Shown here in pieces: positions 1 to 8,970 of a stretch of 23,456 bases of DNA. Position 1 is the first letter of the stretch, and every line of letters begins with the position of its first letter. Made by a program: the position numbers and the translations under genes. The notes beneath the pieces were generated by a model that was not told the origin of the DNA, did not search any database, and saw only the letters and a program-made list of their open reading frames with translations. Source of the DNA: Nemertoderma westbladi (lineage: Eukaryota > Xenacoelomorpha > Nemertodermatida > Nemertodermatidae); assembly GCA_032718475.1 (NCBI GenBank), contig JAUCBJ010001434.1:1-23456 (forward strand). Reading direction: 5' to 3'.

Positions 1-14
1 ATTATAAGTTGAGA

Positions 15-1001
15 CTACCGTAAATGATCGTTGTTATGGAGACACAGACAATCGACCCTAGAAGGACCACGACCCTGGGTTGCCACAGTAACTAGGAACC
101 TAGAGACCCCAGTGTTGGGAGTACAGACTAGAGCTTTGTCCATCCCTCCTTGGCACTTTGTAACATTGCAACGCATTTCCTCGGTAAAGTAACGAATGAA
201 TTCTCGAATTGTCCCTCCGTGAGATACAACCAAAACGTTAGCGCAGACTTCAACCTCTTTTCTGTCGTGCTTAACGAACATCCCTTTTATTCCATCGGAT
301 TTCCCTGACTTTTTCTTCAGTACAGAATATTTAGCGAAACTTTTGAAACTCGATCGACTGCAGGCTGAGTTAACAGGTTGAAAACACTCCGCTATCAAAC
401 TTGTTGCAGCAAGTGTAGCATCACCTATTGTGTGGTCATTGAATTGGTCTGTGGGGTCATTGATATCTTCATTAACCTGGTCATTAACCTGGTCAACTGT
501 GGGGTCATTGGCCTGGTCAGTTGTTGTAGGGTCATTGACAGCGACAGATGTGGGGTCATTGACTTCCAGAGCAACCGTTTCGCATAAGGACTTAAAGAAC
601 TTGACTGCTCTCCGTTTGACGTCCGGACAGGACTCGGCCCCGGGCGGAACGAAGTACGGCAATCTCGGCCCCCCAGCCGCCACCGCCATCCTATCGACTT
701 CCGCCCATGTCTTCCCTTCAGCCTCTCCGTAATTCCGCTCGCGGAGACGGCGATCTTTCCTCAACCGCGGTCTACGATCCGATTGGTTACCAGCGAGTAT
801 ATTCTTCGCGGTAAGTACGGTCCGCTGCAGGTCGCTGCAGTAGGCCCCGGTGAAGATCTCCTCGCTCAGCAGACAGCCCAGTTTTGCGGCCTGCTCTGCG
901 CCATCCTCGTGCAGCGGCGAGTCGATCTGCCCCTGGATAAGTCGGTCGCGATTTGCCGCCGTGACTCCGTGTCGCACAAAGGTCACAACGAATACAGTCA
1001 T
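15..1001 (-). CDS. TIGAR: TIGAR-like fructose-2,6-bisphosphatase, single-exon
   Basis: A histidine-phosphatase (phosphoglycerate-mutase superfamily) protein of 328 aa. TIGAR removes the 2-phosphate of fructose-2,6-bisphosphate, which lowers glycolytic flux and favours the pentose phosphate pathway. Visible motifs are VRHG with the nucleophile His11, LRERNYGEAEG with the probable acid Glu88, a PPGAES segment, and VVSHGG with the second His261. The C-terminal TPNTG and the closing NDHL are typical of animal TIGAR. I start at the first ATG (999-1001): the open frame runs on to a TTG at 1029-1031, but the ATG puts RHG at residues 10-12, the usual TIGAR spacing. The protein is about 60 aa longer than vertebrate TIGAR because of a linker (residues about 147-191) with repeated VNDPT motifs. 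No introns interrupt it, so it is a natural single-exon gene or a retrogene; only 14 bases beyond the stop are visible, so a poly(A) trace cannot be tested. Confidence 0.88.
   Translation of the reverse strand: MTVFVVTFVRHGVTAANRDRLIQGQIDSPLHEDGAEQAAKLGCLLSEEIFTGAYCSDLQRTVLTAKNILAGNQSDRRPRLRKDRRLRERNYGEAEGKTWAEVDRMAVAAGGPRLPYFVPPGAESCPDVKRRAVKFFKSLCETVALEVNDPTSVAVNDPTTTDQANDPTVDQVNDQVNEDINDPTDQFNDHTIGDATLAATSLIAECFQPVNSACSRSSFKSFAKYSVLKKKSGKSDGIKGMFVKHDRKEVEVCANVLVVSHGGTIREFIRYFTEEMRCNVTKCQGGMDKALVCTPNTGVSRFLVTVATQGRGPSRVDCLCLHNNDHLR
433..570 (-). repeat. In-frame minisatellite coding the VNDPT linker
   Basis: The word GTGGGGTCATTG starts at 451, 499 and 550, with a weaker copy at 527-538. 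The spacings of 48 and 51 bp are both multiples of three, so the TIGAR frame is kept. The repeats encode acidic, Asn/Asp/Pro-rich residues between the two halves of the phosphatase fold, a likely surface loop. Confidence 0.7.
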
Positions 1002-1034
1002 GGTACCGGTCAGCCGGTACTGCGGTAGCAAGTA

Positions 1035-1315
1035 GTGAGTAGGCTAAGGCCAGTCAGCCACTACCGTTCAGCCTGCCAGCTGATACACGGTACTGCTGTA
1101 CTGACTGTAGGACTGCTGTATTGCAGTATTGCTTTACGGCTCTGCCCGGCTGCCCGGTCTGCTGGTACCGCCGTTTGGCCGAACTATACCAGTACAGCAG
1201 TACGGTACCCGGTACGTCAGTACAGCAGTATACCGCTGTATGTACAGGCAGACCGGGACTGACTGCTATACCCTGTATACATCAATTTATACCAGATCTG
1301 CAGTATACAGCAGCA
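1035..1315. repeat. CAGTAC-rich cryptic simple sequence, 5' of TIGAR
   Basis: Dense, irregular CAGTAC, GTACTG and CAGCAGTAC words. The same kind of sequence resumes at about 2576-2680 on the far side of the foldback element, so the element landed inside it. It covers the 5' side of the TIGAR gene. Apparent ORFs on the + strand here are low-complexity readings and I do not call them. Confidence 0.6.
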
Positions 1316-1324
1316 GCAGTACAC

Positions 1325-1640
1325 ACAAGTCCCTAAAAGGTGCCACCCTGCTCCATAGCGCGGGAAATTCAAATGATTGAAAGACATGTAATTTGTACTA
1401 GAAAGGGTGGCAGATCAGATCTGCCACCTATATTTTGGCGGTAAATTCAAATCTGTTTTAACATTGAATACCCTACACGAAGAGAGTAAGACTAAATGTA
1501 ATTCATTGAATCAGAATAAATTATTTCTTATCGGTTTAACTCACTCATCCGTTATTGTTGTTGTTTTAACTATTCTGGGGCTTCGAGCAGCACGTAAACA
1601 ACTAAGCTGACTGGTTAACTAGTCTGGGGCTTCGAGCAGC
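1325..1640 (+). repeat. Left terminal inverted repeat of foldback element
   Basis: It pairs with 2252-2575 in reverse complement. It contains an inner near-palindrome, GGCAGATCAGATCTGCC (about 1409-1425). The right arm differs by small indels, including about 15 extra bases near 2480-2500. Confidence 0.75.
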
Positions 1641-1906
1641 ACGTGAACAACTAAGCTGACTGGTTAACTAGTCTAGAACTTCGATCAGCACGTGATCAAC
1701 TAACCTGACTGGTTAACTAGTCTGGGCTTTGAGCACACGTGAACAACTAAGCTGACTGGTTAACTAGTCTGGGACTTCGAGCAGCACGTGAACAACTAAG
1801 CTGACTGGTTAACTAGTCTGGGACTTCGAGCAGCACGTGAACAACTAAGCTGACTGGTTAACTAGTCTGGGACTTCGAGCAGCACGTGAACAACTAAACT
1901 GAACTG
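1574..1906 (+). repeat. 49-bp tandem repeat, seven units, E-box in six
   Basis: Units start at 1574, 1623, 1672, 1721, 1768, 1817 and 1866. All are 49 bp except the fourth (47 bp) and the truncated last. Each reads TCTGGG, CTTCGAGCAGCACGTG, AACAACTAAGCTGACTGG, then TTAACTAG, with small changes. Six of seven units hold the E-box CACGTG; the first has CACGTA. The array lies about 570-900 bp upstream of the TIGAR ATG. Any regulatory role is inference. Confidence 0.85.
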
Positions 1907-2251
1907 TTATTACAGTAGAAGTACTGTAAGTACTACTACAGTAAGAAGTTTACTGTATGAATAAGTTACTGCTACTGCTCTAGCTCCTTGACCTTTTAGT
2001 ACGTACCCACGTACATTATGCAGCACACTGTGTACAGTTTGTGATGGAAATATTATAATTCTGTAATTTGAATCAACCGCCAAAAATATATCAATTCACT
2101 GCGTCTTTCTATCATCTATCCACTTGAAATCTACTATTAACATACTAGGTATAAGTGTATAATTGTTATGATTATAATGTTCTATACTTTACTGGGATAG
2201 AAGTTAAGCCAAATCACCCGAGCCGCCGCCCCCTCCTCAATTTTCAATTTT

Positions 2252-2575
2252 GCTCGAAGTCCCAGACTTGTTAACCAGTCAGCTTAATTGTTCACGTGCT
2301 GCTCGAAGCCCCAGAATAGATAAAACAACAACAATAACGGATGAGTGAATTAAACCGATAAGAAATAATTTATTCTGATTCAATGAATTACATATTAGTC
2401 TTACTCTATTCATGTATTCAAAGTTAAAACAGATTTGAATTTACCGCCAAAATATAGGTGGCAGATCTGATCTACCACCCTTTCTGCTTTTGGCCTTTGC
2501 AGTATAAATTACATGTCTTTCAATCATTTGAATTTCCCGCGCTATGGAGCAGGGTGGCACCTTTTAGGGACTTGT
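2252..2575 (-). repeat. Right terminal inverted repeat of foldback element
   Basis: Reverse complement of the left arm. It includes one complete and one partial 49-bp unit (about 2252-2315) with one CACGTG. The high similarity between the arms suggests a fairly young insertion or arm homogenisation. Confidence 0.75.
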
Positions 2576-2704
2576 GCAGTACACTGGCAGACTGGTACAG
2601 TACAGCAGTACTACACTACAGTACTACTTGAGCAGTACAGACAGACAGATGAAGGCCTACTAAACTGCTAGAGCAAACTATATGACAGTATGAGCCAATA
2701 AGAG

Positions 2705-3905
2705 TGTACGCGCTTTTGAAGATACCTTTAGCAGTTTAACCTGCCAAAATTTATATGTCTTTTGGTTTATAAATAGACTTTAGAAATTGACAAATATTTA
2801 ATACCAATAAACACAACATTAGCAGAAGCCAGCCTAGTGCGCGTCCATTCACCCGCTGGATATACCCGGGAGACTGGATTCTGAGGGCTTAGATTGTTAT
2901 TGCAGTGCAAGCTTACTGTATTATTCGATTGATCGCTAATAAATAATTTCTGACTAATATTATTCACTTTCGGGAAATATTAACAGTTCCTTTAGGACGT
3001 GGCGCTCTATCTAGGTAAACAGAGATATGACTTATACTAATCACAACGGTAAGTCGGTAAGGCTTATGATTCACGTATGAGGCGCATTCTTTAGGAAATG
3101 CTTAGTTATCAGTCACAATCAGGCACACTACCGGTAACACACAATACTGCTCACTAATTTGCCGACCGTCAATGAATTTTATCATATATAAAGAGAACAG
3201 CAACGGACTCATGTAGTGCTTATCAAATAGCATTAAATTCACTACAAACCACAATAATATAAGTCGCAATCGCTATATATAACCCGTCTCTCTAACCTGT
3301 AGTGTATCAAGAAAATTGGGAAATTTGGGTTCTTTATAAATGTTCTCCAAATAATATTCAACCAACTGATACAAAATATGACAACAGTAAAAAGCATTAA
3401 GACGGTAGGTTAAGATATGATATGTTATGAATTGAACTGATATGGACCGATAACAGTTATACGCTCTATAATCTTAAGCCTACTAATGTTTCTTCTAAAA
3501 GTCTGAAACGAATTGACTCTAGAGCCGGTGTTCCTGGCCTAGATAGAAACAACACAACAGTATCAAGAAAAAACAGTAAGACTGAACACTCCTAGCATGA
3601 TCTGCCAAAATATCTCCACATCGACAGAAAAAATCGCTCTGATTGGCTGTTAAGCTAAACAAAGAACCATGTGTCCAATGGCCGTTTCCATGTCAGCAAC
3701 CAGCTGTTAGATGTCGTAATCTGAATCATCAAGGCTAAGCTGTGCCAGGGTATTTGGTGCATTGCGGGTTTTTTGCCTTACCATGTCCGCCAAAGCACGT
3801 ATATAGAAGAATGACGTTTATGTCCGTTAAAACACCTATAACGGTACCTTGCGGGCGAGGGGGACTGAGTATATCCACAAATGCTTTTACAAAGAGGGAG
3901 CCCTA
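2705..3905 (+). repeat. 1.2-kb dispersed repeat, copy 1
   Basis: Colinear with 15333-16490 in the same orientation, roughly three-quarters identical by eye. Both copies begin at TGT followed by GCGCTTTT and AGTTTAACCTGCC. Both hold a strongly conserved block around 2967-3013 (TTCACTTTCGGGAAATATTA, then a block containing GGACGTGGCGCTCTA). Both contain CTCTGATTGG, an inverted CCAAT box, in the 3' part. No ORF is conserved. Old LTR, transposon end or untranslated region are all possible. Confidence 0.6.
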
Positions 3906-4461
3906 AAACAACTATAATCACTATTTCCTGATTAGCAGGCTGGCAGGGGCCCTAAAAAATACAAGAGTAACTATTTCAGGAGCCCTTAAAACAAAACACG
4001 ATTATTCATGACTGAATTTAATGGAGTTATCAGGATGCAGTAAACACTAGGCCTACACAGTACTCAATCAAACACCGATCAGCTGGTACATTACATAACG
4101 CTCAGATTGGAATTAAATTTTATTTTATTAATACAAAACTATGGTGGCCCATGGCTGCCACTATAAAACTCTTGATAAAATATTTAAATAATAAATAAGT
4201 GGAAAAAATATCTTGAAAAAAAATAATTAAAAAAAATATCTTAAAAAAAATAAGTAAAATGAAATAAAACAGTCCTACAGCAATCCTTTTCTCTTAGTTC
4301 GCTTTCATTGTAGCCTACTAAAACGATGCGTAATCGTCTGTACTTCAGTACTGTACTTGTACACAGTTGTACAGTATATTGTATTGTGAATTTGAAATTA
4401 AAGTGCCTTTATGCCCTTTGAACTAATGAGGCAGTATGTATCCAGTGCAGGAGGCAGGTGG
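3906..4461. other. Non-coding stretch with A-rich tract
   Basis: No ORF or RNA gene seen. Two short related motifs (GGGAGCCCTAAAAC near 3896 and GGAGCCCTTAAAAC near 3980) suggest a small local duplication. At 4187-4270 there is an A-rich tract with repeated ATATCTT(G)AAAAAAAAT words. Confidence 0.5.
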
Positions 4462-5007
4462 GTTGAGATCAGGCCCGTATCGTGCGGGGGGGCTTTGGGG
4501 GCACTGCCCCCCAGACAAGTCCCACTGCCCCCCCCCCCCAGACATTCTTGTTCATTCGTCTTGTTCACAATTAATTAATAATAATATTGTTGTTGTTGAC
4601 CTTGACCCCAATGATCAATATTATTGGATACACATTGATACACTTATAATAGGATACACACTTCTACAGTCTACTACTCACCACCATCCCATTTTGGTCC
4701 AATTATTATAATCGCAATAATTTTTATTGTCCGTTTAAATCCTTTTTTTGTCCTTTTTTTTATTTTTTATGTCCTCCAAAATTTAATGTTAGGTTCCATG
4801 CTACCGGTTTCTCTACTGCTGTTCTCTCAGGCTATCAGTACCGGTATTAGTATATATAGCACTATTTTGCTGTATTGTATGTACAGATGTAGGTATAAAG
4901 CAGGTATTTCTGGTATTTTAGTACCGGTACCGGCACCGGTACTGCTGTAGGCCTACTGTGTAGCCTACCATTTAAATACGGTACTGGTAGGCCTAACGGC
5001 TGACGGA

Positions 5008-5580
5008 TGTTTTGGTTATAAAATCTCGCCTCTGTAACCTGCTCCTTTCCCCCGCCTCTGTCACCTGCCCCTTTCCTCAATTAGTTAAATGATCGTTTAT
5101 TGTTTTGGTTAGAAAATCCCGCCTCTGTAACCTGCTCCTTTCCCTCAATTAGTTAAGTGATCGTTTATTGTTTTGGTTAGGAAATCCCGCCTCTGCTAAC
5201 CTGCTCCTTTCTCTCAATTGGTAATGTTATCGTTTATTGTTTTGGTTAGAAAATCCCGTCTCTGTAACCTGCTCCTTTCCCTGATTTGGTAAAGTGACTG
5301 TTTATTGTTTTGGTTAGAAAATCCCGCCTCTGTAACCTGCTCCTTTCCCTCAATTAGTTAGTGATCGTGTATTGTTTTGATTAGGAAATCCCGCCTCTCT
5401 AACCTGCTCCTTTCTCTCAATTGGTAATGTTATCGTTTATTGTTTTGGTTAGAAAATCCCGCCTCTGTAACCTGCTCCTTTCCCTGATTTGGTAAAGTAG
5501 ACTGTTTATTGTTTTGGTTAGAAAATCCGGCCTTAACCTGCTCCTTTCCATCAATTGGTAATTGTTTTTGGCTATAAAAT
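5008..5580 (+). repeat. 68-bp minisatellite, about eight units
   Basis: The word TGTTTTGGTTA (or a near match) recurs at 5008, 5101, 5169, 5238, 5306, 5373, 5441 and 5510. The first unit is longer (93 bp) because CCCGCCTCTGTCACCTGCCC is partly repeated. Each unit reads GTTTTGGTTAGAAAATCCCG, CCTCTGTAACCTGCTCCTTT, then a variable AT-rich tail. Tail variants recur every third unit, giving a higher-order period near 204 bp. Confidence 0.85.
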
Positions 5581-5702
5581 GAGTGTTTTGCTACGTCATG
5601 TGGTAATCGATTATCGACAACAACCACAAACTATTAAATTTAGAGTCTTTTACCACAGGCGCATATGGAATTCTATCTCATAGTCTATAAATCATGGAAT
5701 CT

Positions 5703-5826
5703 GGAATGTTTTGGCACAGGCATAGTGAAACCAACTGTCCGACAGACCAGAAATCAACAAATTTTGAATGTTTTGGCATAGGCATGTTGAAATCAACTGT
5801 CTGACAGTCCAGAAATCAGCAGTCTG
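5703..5826 (+). repeat. Two-copy 62-bp tandem duplication
   Basis: GAATGTTTTGGCA begins at 5704 and again at 5766. Both copies continue with CAACTGTC(C/T)GACAG and CCAGAAATCA. Short AAAAGGACAACAAAAGTCATT repeats follow at 5860-5902. All this lies inside the hAT-like element. Confidence 0.65.
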
Positions 5827-6787
5827 ACAGTTTGAAGAAATACATACATAAAAAGTCATTAAAAGGACAACAAAAGTCATTAAAAGGACAACAAAAGTCA
5901 TTATGCACAATTCGTAAAAAAAGGAGGACAAAAAAAGTCAAAAAAGGACATAAAAAATCACTGCCTATTATAATACTACATGACATTAAGCTACCTACTG
6001 TACTGTACCTGTAATTACTAAAAATACCAGAAAGCTCCAGGTTCTCTCATTGGATACCAGGGGTTGTTTTTTGTTGACCCATTGTCTATTTGTCTGTAAT
6101 TTGGGAGCCAGCTTGCAGCTAAAAGTCTAGGCGCTGAGGGTTGCTTGCCTGGTATCCATATATATAATTTGTTGTAACTTAACCTTAACCATATTATACC
6201 TGAAGTGGGTCCTTCGCGCAGCACGTGACATAAATTATGTAAATGTCAACGCGAAAGAAATTTAAGCAAAATCTAAGCAGATGTCCCTTGATCACTTTAC
6301 ACTTAGAGGCAGTCTTGAAAACTGCAGTCGATTAAGACCTCAGAAAAAGATTAAATGACACAGCAAATGGTCTAGTACAATTCTGCCAAGTTTCCGCTGA
6401 AACGGATTAAAAGCAAAGAAATGGGAGGACATTTAATGCTTAGACATGTAGCCATCTAGCGGGAGACTGTTGAACTGTTGATGTCAAAAGTCGCTATATA
6501 ATGTCAAGCTTTGGACATATTTATGCCTACAAATTTTCAATTCGACAGCTTTAAATCTGACAAAGTTATTTGAATGTTACGTTCATGAAATTGTTACGTC
6601 AACAACTATTTGCCATTATTGACATACTCCTTAACAGTGTCAGTTCGCCAAGGCTCCGCCAACTTCGTGGCTCGCCCCACACGCTCTTCAACAATATTGA
6701 CTTTACTTTATTTACTAAATGAACTCTCACTTTTCTGTATGCCCCCACAAACCCAGTTAAGGGTTTGCCCTCCAGATTTGGCCTCTG

Positions 6788-6811
6788 CCCCCCCCCCCCC
6801 CCCCCCCCCCC
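6788..6811 (+). repeat. Poly-C tract of 24
   Basis: Twenty-four consecutive C, just inside the right end of the hAT-like element. A shorter run near 4529-4539 lies at the matching place inside the left end. Exact length is probably unreliable in any assembly. Confidence 0.8.
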
Positions 6812-6846
6812 AGATATTATGATCACCATACGGGCCTGGTTGAGAT

Positions 6847-7474
6847 TAGCTCGTTATTTTACATTTTACCGGCATAGACTTTTTAGCTCTGATGTACATG
6901 AAGCAGTGAAGGATGAAGCACGAGCACAACATAAGCCAAACCTAACTTATTCAGTTATATCGGGAAATATGTAATTACTTAATAATTACCGGTAATTAAT
7001 TAACTTATATTATATTAATAAAGTTAATTATTGTGAACGAATTCACAATAATTAATCACATTATTTTATTTATATAGGTCTCAATAAGAAGGTGTACTTC
7101 ACTTCAAAGCTGCCCAAATGTATTATCTATTAATTTATTTACACGATTGTTGCAGAAATCCGCGTAAATACTTTAATGGACATATTGAACATAGTAAATA
7201 CTTAAATGGAAGTCATGCAATTATTGCAATTAACGTTTTTACGTATGCTGGTATGGCCGCTGTGGGCCACCGTAGTCACAAAATATAATTTAAAATTTAT
7301 GACATTATACATTAAAATGGTCACACAAAATAAACTGAATAAAAACTGAAAACATTAAACTATCTGGCCAAAGACACATCTATCTGCACACGGCACAGGC
7401 ACTCACTATTGGTTACCGATTACCATTAATTGTTTCTTTGCCTAACCTTACACCCAAGTTACAAATTATGCCTT
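6847..7474. other. AT-rich non-coding stretch with one perfect hairpin
   Basis: No gene seen. At 7024-7055 there is a perfect 14-bp inverted repeat (TTAATTATTGTGAA and its complement) around a CGAA tetraloop. The rest is AT-rich with no clear repeat structure. Confidence 0.5.
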
Positions 7475-7587
7475 AAAGGTTAAAGCCCCTCATAAGGAAA
7501 GGAAAAGCCCCTGGCTGCCTGGAGGGTATACACTAAAGCTCAACATTGGATCTCCCTCCAATCAGCCAATAGTCAAACCAACATAAC
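7475..7587 (+). repeat. 113-bp direct repeat, left copy
   Basis: Starts AAAGGTTAAAGCCCC and ends CAAACCAACATAAC. It matches 8854-8966 with only two substitutions, and the two copies exactly bracket the LINE fragment at 7588-8853. Confidence 0.85.
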
Positions 7588-8853
7588 TCAACATAACCAA
7601 CTAACTCACTGACAGAACTCAATTTGAAGATTAATATAAAGAAAACCCACTTTATCGTGTCGAACCGGGATAGCTCAATGTCTATTGGAGAATCATTAAA
7701 GATAATTGGTGACACCCTTTTTTCTGAGCCAACCTGCACATATATGGGTCTACCCTTACCAGGTACGGATAAAAACCTAAAGGACTTGTTTATCAGCAAG
7801 ATATGGATGAACTGCTCAATGCTTTCATCCCGCGGTCTAAAACCAAACTCAGTCTCGTTAAATGTGACAGCTACAATATGGAGGTCAGTATGCATCCCGA
7901 GCATTACTTATGGATCATCATCACTGAGTACTAAACTAATAGATGATGTTGCAACTACATGTAGGAAGGGTATGCGATCCATACTGCATGCGGGGAATTA
8001 CATTAAAAACAAGGTATTAAACGTGTTATTTGGATCTGCAGATCTCTCTAATACCATCCTTGCACATCAATGCCGGTCGATATATAATATATTCAATAGT
8101 CATAATGATAAGCTGACTTACTTGTTTGGCCGACTACTCAGTATCCATCTTAGCGGGGAAGATTGTATTGAACTATACAAGGTATATATGATGAACTCAT
8201 GGAAAGTAGGCTTACCTTCATTAATATCATTGGCAACCCACCTATATAAACTAAATCTTTGCATCCGCAATTGCAAATTCCCATACCTCCTGAACTCGTT
8301 GACTCCAGAGGAACACTTTTGCAGCCTATACTTCCAATCAATATTAAACAATGCCGACGCCCCATACAGTACTAAAATGGATCTAATCCGCGAGTTTACA
8401 CTGACAGTCTAAGTATTACGCACCAACCCTTCCATTTTGATGATCTATACCATGGGTATGTTGTCATATTTTACCTATGCCGTGTAATAATTTCAGCCCT
8501 GTAAACATTGTCCTTAGTGATCTACCTGTGCCTACATTTTAACGTTAATAAAAAGTGTTTATACATGTCCCTTAATTTATTAATTGTTAATTTGGATGAT
8601 TTGGTGCTAAACAATTGAAGATATGTTCACTGTATTCGAATGAGACCCATATAGATCTTAATTCTAGATATATATCTGTTCTAGATCTTAGCTTACATTA
8701 GCTACGCCGTATTATAATATTATAATTGTATTATTTTAATAATAATGGTATAATTGTAACTTTTGTAAATTATTGTCTGTATATTTTATTTCATATCGTC
8801 AGACCATTTTACTAATTACAGCCACCGGGGCGTAATCCGGGAATAATAATAAT
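7588..8853 (+). mobile_element. 5'-truncated LINE with (AAT)n tail
   Basis: The 3' part of a non-LTR retrotransposon, including a C-terminal reverse-transcriptase region (see the ORF at 7606-8412), a 3' untranslated region of about 440 bp and a short AATAATAATAAT tail at about 8841-8853. It lies directly between two 113-bp direct repeats. The family differs from LINE copies A-D in this window. Confidence 0.75.
7606..8412 (+). pseudogene. LINE reverse transcriptase, C-terminal fragment
   Basis: The frame opens after a stop at 7594-7596 and ends in TAA/TAG-type termination at 8412 (about 268 codons). It begins inside the protein: the first recognisable motif is LKINIKKTHFIV, which follows the catalytic palm in LINE reverse transcriptases. 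Then come TYMGLPL (the Y-x-G-x-x-L motif) and IPSITYG (P-x-x-x-Y-G). The catalytic aspartate box and any endonuclease are missing, lost by 5' truncation at about 7588. No ATG lies at a sensible start, so it is not expected to be expressed as a protein. The frame is free of stops, which suggests that the copy is not very old. Confidence 0.75.
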
Positions 8854-8966
8854 AAAGGTTAAAGCCCCCCATAAGGAAAGGAAAAGCCCCTGGCTGCCTG
8901 GAGGGTATACACTAAAGCTCAACATTAGATCTCCCTCCAATCAGCCAATAGTCAAACCAACATAAC
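8854..8966 (+). repeat. 113-bp direct repeat, right copy
   Basis: Second copy of the repeat at 7475-7587. It follows the (AAT)n tail directly, and the hairpin MITE begins about 3 bp after it ends. Confidence 0.85.
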
Positions 8967-8970
8967 ATTA

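Larger units (their letters stand above)
1325..2575. mobile_element. Foldback-type DNA transposon, non-autonomous
   Basis: The two ends are long inverted repeats. The left end ACAAGTCCCTAAAAGG reappears in reverse complement at the right end, and the match runs about 320 bp inward with few differences. The element is flanked by a 9-bp direct repeat GCAGTACAC (1316-1324 and 2576-2584), consistent with a target-site duplication of Mutator-like or Merlin-like size; because the flank is CAGTAC-rich, one or two bases may match by chance. The left arm holds seven tandem 49-bp units and the right arm about one and a half. The middle (about 1907-2250) is AT-rich and has no ORF. No transposase is present, so it is non-autonomous. 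Long inverted repeats with internal tandem repeats are the mark of foldback elements. Confidence 0.75.
4470..6838. mobile_element. Non-autonomous hAT-like DNA transposon, 2.4 kb
   Basis: The left end CAGGCCCGTATCGTG (4470-4484) matches the reverse complement of the right end (6824-6838) at 14 of 15 positions. Both ends then run into G/C homopolymer-rich sequence. The element is flanked by a perfect 8-bp direct repeat GTTGAGAT at 4462-4469 and 6839-6846. An 8-bp duplication and a CAG...CTG terminus are typical of the hAT superfamily. No transposase ORF is present. The interior carries a 68-bp minisatellite, a 62-bp duplication and AT-rich filler. Assignment to hAT rests on the ends and duplication length only. 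Confidence 0.72.

Noticed and set aside
1002-1031. N-terminal extension of TIGAR from a TTG at 1031
   Set aside because: Non-ATG start; the ATG at 999-1001 gives the exact spacing to the RHG motif seen in the family.
5008-5580. CRISPR-like look of regularly spaced repeats (also 1574-1906)
   Set aside because: The units are contiguous tandem repeats without unique spacers, and the genome is eukaryotic.
8118-8365. Minus-strand frames of 71-77 codons and the 123-codon frame at 7533-7904
   Set aside because: They lie opposite the LINE reverse-transcriptase frame, which has recognisable motifs.
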